Assembly: GCA_043760535.1 (NCBI GenBank)
Contig: JAYUOV010000076.1
Location: 1-5,774 of the forward strand
Reading direction: 5' to 3'
Source of the DNA: JAZKFT01 sp043760535
GTDB lineage: Bacteria > Bacteroidota > Bacteroidia > Chitinophagales > Chitinophagaceae
Length of the DNA stretch: 5,774 bases
In this document: piece after piece, positions 4,786 through 5,774 of the stretch
Position numbering within the stretch: position 1 is the stretch's first letter
How the letters are laid out: each line of letters starts with the position of its first letter
Notes under the pieces: model-generated
What the model saw: only the letters and a program-made list of their open reading frames with translations
Told to the model about the DNA's origin: nothing
Database searches by the model: none
Made by a program: the position numbers and the translations under genes

Positions 4786-5774
4786 ATGAAGCAATTAGTT
4801 ATTTCAATTTTCAGTCTTTTCGTTTTTGGGTTTTCTGCTTTTTCTCAGGGTTCTATTAAAGGAACAATCGTAGATACGGCTAGTAAAAAATTTTTACCAA
4901 ATGCTACAGTCAGCGTTGTTTTGGCTAAAGATTCTGCCCTCGTATCATTTGCCCGTAGCAATAGCCAGGGTATTTTTAGCGTAAGTAAATTAGAAAACGA
5001 CAATTACCTGCTGATGGTTTCTTATACCGGCTTTGGCACTTTTACCAAAGCATTTTCTATTACCAACAGTATTAAAGAAGCAGATGCCGGCATAATACCC
5101 ATGACCTCTAATGCAGACCTAGCGGGTGTAATAGTTACAGCTAACCCAGTAACCATTAAAGGCGATACGGTAGAATACAATGCTGGCAGTTTTAAAACCA
5201 AGCCCAATGCCAATGTGGAAGAGCTGCTTAAAAAACTACCCGGCGTTACGGTAGATAAAGACGGGGTAATAAAAAGCAATGGACAGGAAGTAAAAAGAAT
5301 TATGGTGGATGGCAAACAATTTTTTGCCGACGACCCCAAACTTGCCAGTAAAAACTTGCAGGCCGATATGGTAAATAAAGTACAGGTGTACGAAAAGAAA
5401 AGTGATAAGAGTGAATTTACCGGCTTTGATGATGGCACTAGCGAACCCACCATTAACCTTACACTAAAAGCCGATAAAAGAGTAGGCGTTTTTGGCAAAG
5501 TATCGGCAGGTGGCGGCACCAGAGAACGGTATGATGGCAGTGCCAACCTTAATAGTTTTAAAAAAGGCGAACAAATTTCTTTTGTAGGCCAGCTTAACAA
5601 TATTAATAAGCAGGGCTTTGGCGTGTTAGATTTTTTAAATGGCGGCGGTGCTTTTGGCGGCGGCAGCCAGGGTATTACCACCACCAGGGCAGCCGGGCTC
5701 AACTATAATAATTTCAAGAATAAAAAGATAGATGTAACCAGCAGTTATTTCTTTAACGGCACCAGCCTTAAAAA
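4786..5774 (+). CDS. Outer-membrane beta-barrel (TonB receptor-like) protein, 5' part
   Basis: The frame is open from the ATG at 4786 to the window edge, giving 329 complete codons and no stop, so the protein is truncated by the window. Residues 1-20 are a signal peptide (Lys2, a hydrophobic core, AFS before Gln21 as a probable signal peptidase I site). Residues 22-92 resemble a carboxypeptidase-like regulatory domain, a small beta-sandwich placed before many Bacteroidota outer-membrane receptors. Residues 118-229 resemble a plug domain: KGDTVEYNA, VEELLKKLPGV at 144-154, VDGKQFF at 174-180, then a DMVNKVQVYEKKSD block at 194-207. From about 232 the alternating pattern looks like the first barrel strands, with a glycine-rich loop at 286-296. 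The family is typically an outer-membrane protein of the OMP_b-brl type; its ligand cannot be told. It is not obviously SusC, and no SusD partner is visible. It probably has its own promoter at 4745. Confidence 0.9.
   Translation, partial: MKQLVISIFSLFVFGFSAFSQGSIKGTIVDTASKKFLPNATVSVVLAKDSALVSFARSNSQGIFSVSKLENDNYLLMVSYTGFGTFTKAFSITNSIKEADAGIIPMTSNADLAGVIVTANPVTIKGDTVEYNAGSFKTKPNANVEELLKKLPGVTVDKDGVIKSNGQEVKRIMVDGKQFFADDPKLASKNLQADMVNKVQVYEKKSDKSEFTGFDDGTSEPTINLTLKADKRVGVFGKVSAGGGTRERYDGSANLNSFKKGEQISFVGQLNNINKQGFGVLDFLNGGGAFGGGSQGITTTRAAGLNYNNFKNKKIDVTSSYFFNGTSLK

Noticed and set aside
5022..5702. Reverse-strand 226-codon frame opposite the outer-membrane gene
   Set aside because: Its Ser/Leu/Pro-rich composition is typical of the antisense of a Bacteroidota coding region. 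The forward frame has a signal peptide and clear domains.

Overview
The window looks like a chromosomal segment from a member of the Bacteroidota, most likely a Chitinophagaceae-type genome. This is inferred from the near absence of Shine-Dalgarno sequences before all three genes, a TAnnTTTG-type -7 promoter box before the last gene, a typical Bacteroidota outer-membrane receptor-like protein, and intergenic DNA full of short hairpin repeats. The genus cannot be fixed from the sequence.

Layout, all genes on the + strand. Positions 1-209 hold no recognisable gene but carry a cluster of half-sites with the core TGTCGATT/AATCGACA, arranged as two long palindromes plus a solitary half-site ending 29 bases before the first gene. 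Positions 210-2870 encode an 886-residue beta-class DNA methyltransferase of the type III Mod kind. Positions 2973-4262 encode HemL, glutamate-1-semialdehyde 2,1-aminomutase, which makes 5-aminolevulinate for heme. Positions 4263-4785 are a 523-base gene-free stretch built from degenerate hairpins and short repeats. From 4786 to the window edge runs the 5' part of a secreted outer-membrane beta-barrel protein with a carboxypeptidase-like regulatory domain and a plug-like domain.

The genes do not form an obvious functional unit: a DNA-modification gene is followed by a housekeeping heme gene and then an envelope gene. No Res (helicase/nuclease) subunit follows mod, so the methyltransferase is either solitary or partnered by a gene to the left of the window.

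The most unusual material lies in and before mod. (1) The palindrome cluster upstream can form mutually exclusive hairpins or serve as an operator. (2) The target-recognition part of mod has clearly lower GC and different glycine codons from its flanks, suggesting mosaic origin. (3) The C-terminal third contains two palindromic elements read in frame: a GC-rich one at about 2101-2133, and an exactly 60-base (20-codon) inverted pair of hairpins at 2424-2483. The GC-rich one resembles a degenerate hairpin in the intergenic region at 4515-4554. These look like intergenic-type repeats that have become protein-coding.
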